Source: Deltaproteobacteria bacterium (GTDB lineage Bacteria > Desulfobacterota > Desulfobacteria > Desulfobacterales > Desulfobacteraceae). From it: 64,000 nucleotides of DNA. Numbering within the stretch: position 1 is the stretch's first letter; each line of letters starts with the position of its first letter. The translations under genes were made by a program, and so were the position numbers. Location of the stretch: assembly GCA_013151635.1 (NCBI GenBank), contig JAADHV010000001.1, positions 62,001 through 126,000 of the forward strand, read 5' to 3'. Below are positions 63,852 to 64,000 of this stretch, in pieces. The notes under the pieces are model-generated. The model was not told the origin of the DNA and did no database searches. It saw only the letters and a list, made by a program, of their open reading frames with translations.

Positions 63852-64000
63852 TTATTCCCAGGTGATACAGTCCCTGGGACAATTTTTTATAGCTTCGAGG
63901 GTGTCTTTGTCTGAGTAGTCATCAAGAGACAGGACTTCGACAAAACCTGCATCGTTTATCTGGAATGCGTGAGGGGCAAGCTCAACACATACTTTACAAA
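63852..64000 (-). CDS. Single-cluster [4Fe-4S] ferredoxin, C-terminal part (runs off the right edge)
   Basis: The frame from the right edge reads CKVCVELAPHAFQ and ends in IKNCPRDCITWE before TAA. This is the pattern of the short Desulfovibrio-type ferredoxins with the CxxC-ELAP and CP-xx-C words. The third Cys of the classical CxxCxxC motif is replaced by a residue before AP, as in some known Desulfovibrio ferredoxins. It carries low-potential electrons and could accept them from the Pad phenylglyoxylate enzyme. The N-terminus is outside the window. Confidence 0.82.
   Translation of the reverse strand, partial: CKVCVELAPHAFQINDAGFVEVLSLDDYSDKDTLEAIKNCPRDCITWE

Noticed and set aside
63711..63914. 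A 67-codon plus-strand frame near the right edge
   Set aside because: It runs through the ferredoxin terminator hairpin and opposite the ferredoxin gene, and has no domain.

Overview
This is a low-to-moderate GC bacterial chromosome segment. The gene content points to a strictly anaerobic, aromatic-degrading sulfate-reducing deltaproteobacterium of the Desulfobacula/Desulfobacteraceae kind (inference, no alignment was run). The pointers are a phenylacetate-type alpha-oxidation operon, orphan HdrCB, a DVU0772-type protein, sigma-54 enhancer-binding proteins, a UGA-encoded selenoprotein and a one-cluster ferredoxin. No rRNA, tRNA, CRISPR array or intact insertion sequence was seen.

Layout. 1-6.4 kb: the end of a histidine kinase, a strongly folded non-coding stretch (720-973), then a branched-chain-amino-acid-type (LIV) ABC transporter on the minus strand whose livG is frameshifted. 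6.4-14.2 kb: a regulatory interval, then a seven-gene plus-strand operon that fits phenylglyoxylate:acceptor oxidoreductase (PadF, G, I, E) plus phenylacetyl-CoA:acceptor oxidoreductase (PadC, B, D). Together these would turn phenylacetyl-CoA into phenylglyoxylate and then benzoyl-CoA. 14.4-16.1 kb: a response regulator, an XRE regulator and RadC. 16.2-26.1 kb: an alpha/beta hydrolase, a second LIV transporter, a TRAP transporter and a 3-hydroxybutyrate-dehydrogenase-like SDR, all minus strand, headed by a sigma-54-type promoter. A sigma-54 activator (27.6-29.1 kb) is transcribed divergently, with decayed vapC and HEAT-repeat genes in between. 30.2-37.4 kb: a third LIV transporter, a TetR regulator and a PatB/MalY aminotransferase. 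37.7-44 kb: a chemoreceptor, a Xaa-Pro aminopeptidase and a two-component system whose kinase carries a CxxCH haem motif.

44.2-48.6 kb: a redox cluster of a rubredoxin-like protein, a rhodanese-ferritin fusion whose catalytic Cys is encoded by in-frame TGA (selenocysteine), a GGGHAH-type FAD oxidoreductase of the kind found with SelD, and a TVP38-MerA-like fusion. 48.8-56.7 kb: a DVU0772-type protein, proC, a TIGR02757 protein, nifU-nifS-hdrC-hdrB, and a convergent cysteine operon (Cys-rich XRE regulator, cysE, cysK). 56.9-59.5 kb: clpB. 59.5-63.7 kb: a FecCD-type metal/oxyanion ABC transporter with a 5'-truncated binding protein, a frameshifted ModE-like regulator remnant and a sigma-54 activator with a Cys-rich PAS region. 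The window ends inside a ferredoxin gene.

The genes join aromatic-acid uptake (three LIV systems, one TRAP) with molybdenum-dependent phenylacetate oxidation, possible Mo/W uptake, and Fe-S, cysteine and selenium/sulfur redox chemistry. The most notable items are the selenocysteine rhodanese and its neighbours, the 21-bp-stem RNA candidate, the ferredoxin-linked pad operon lacking padH, and several recently broken genes.
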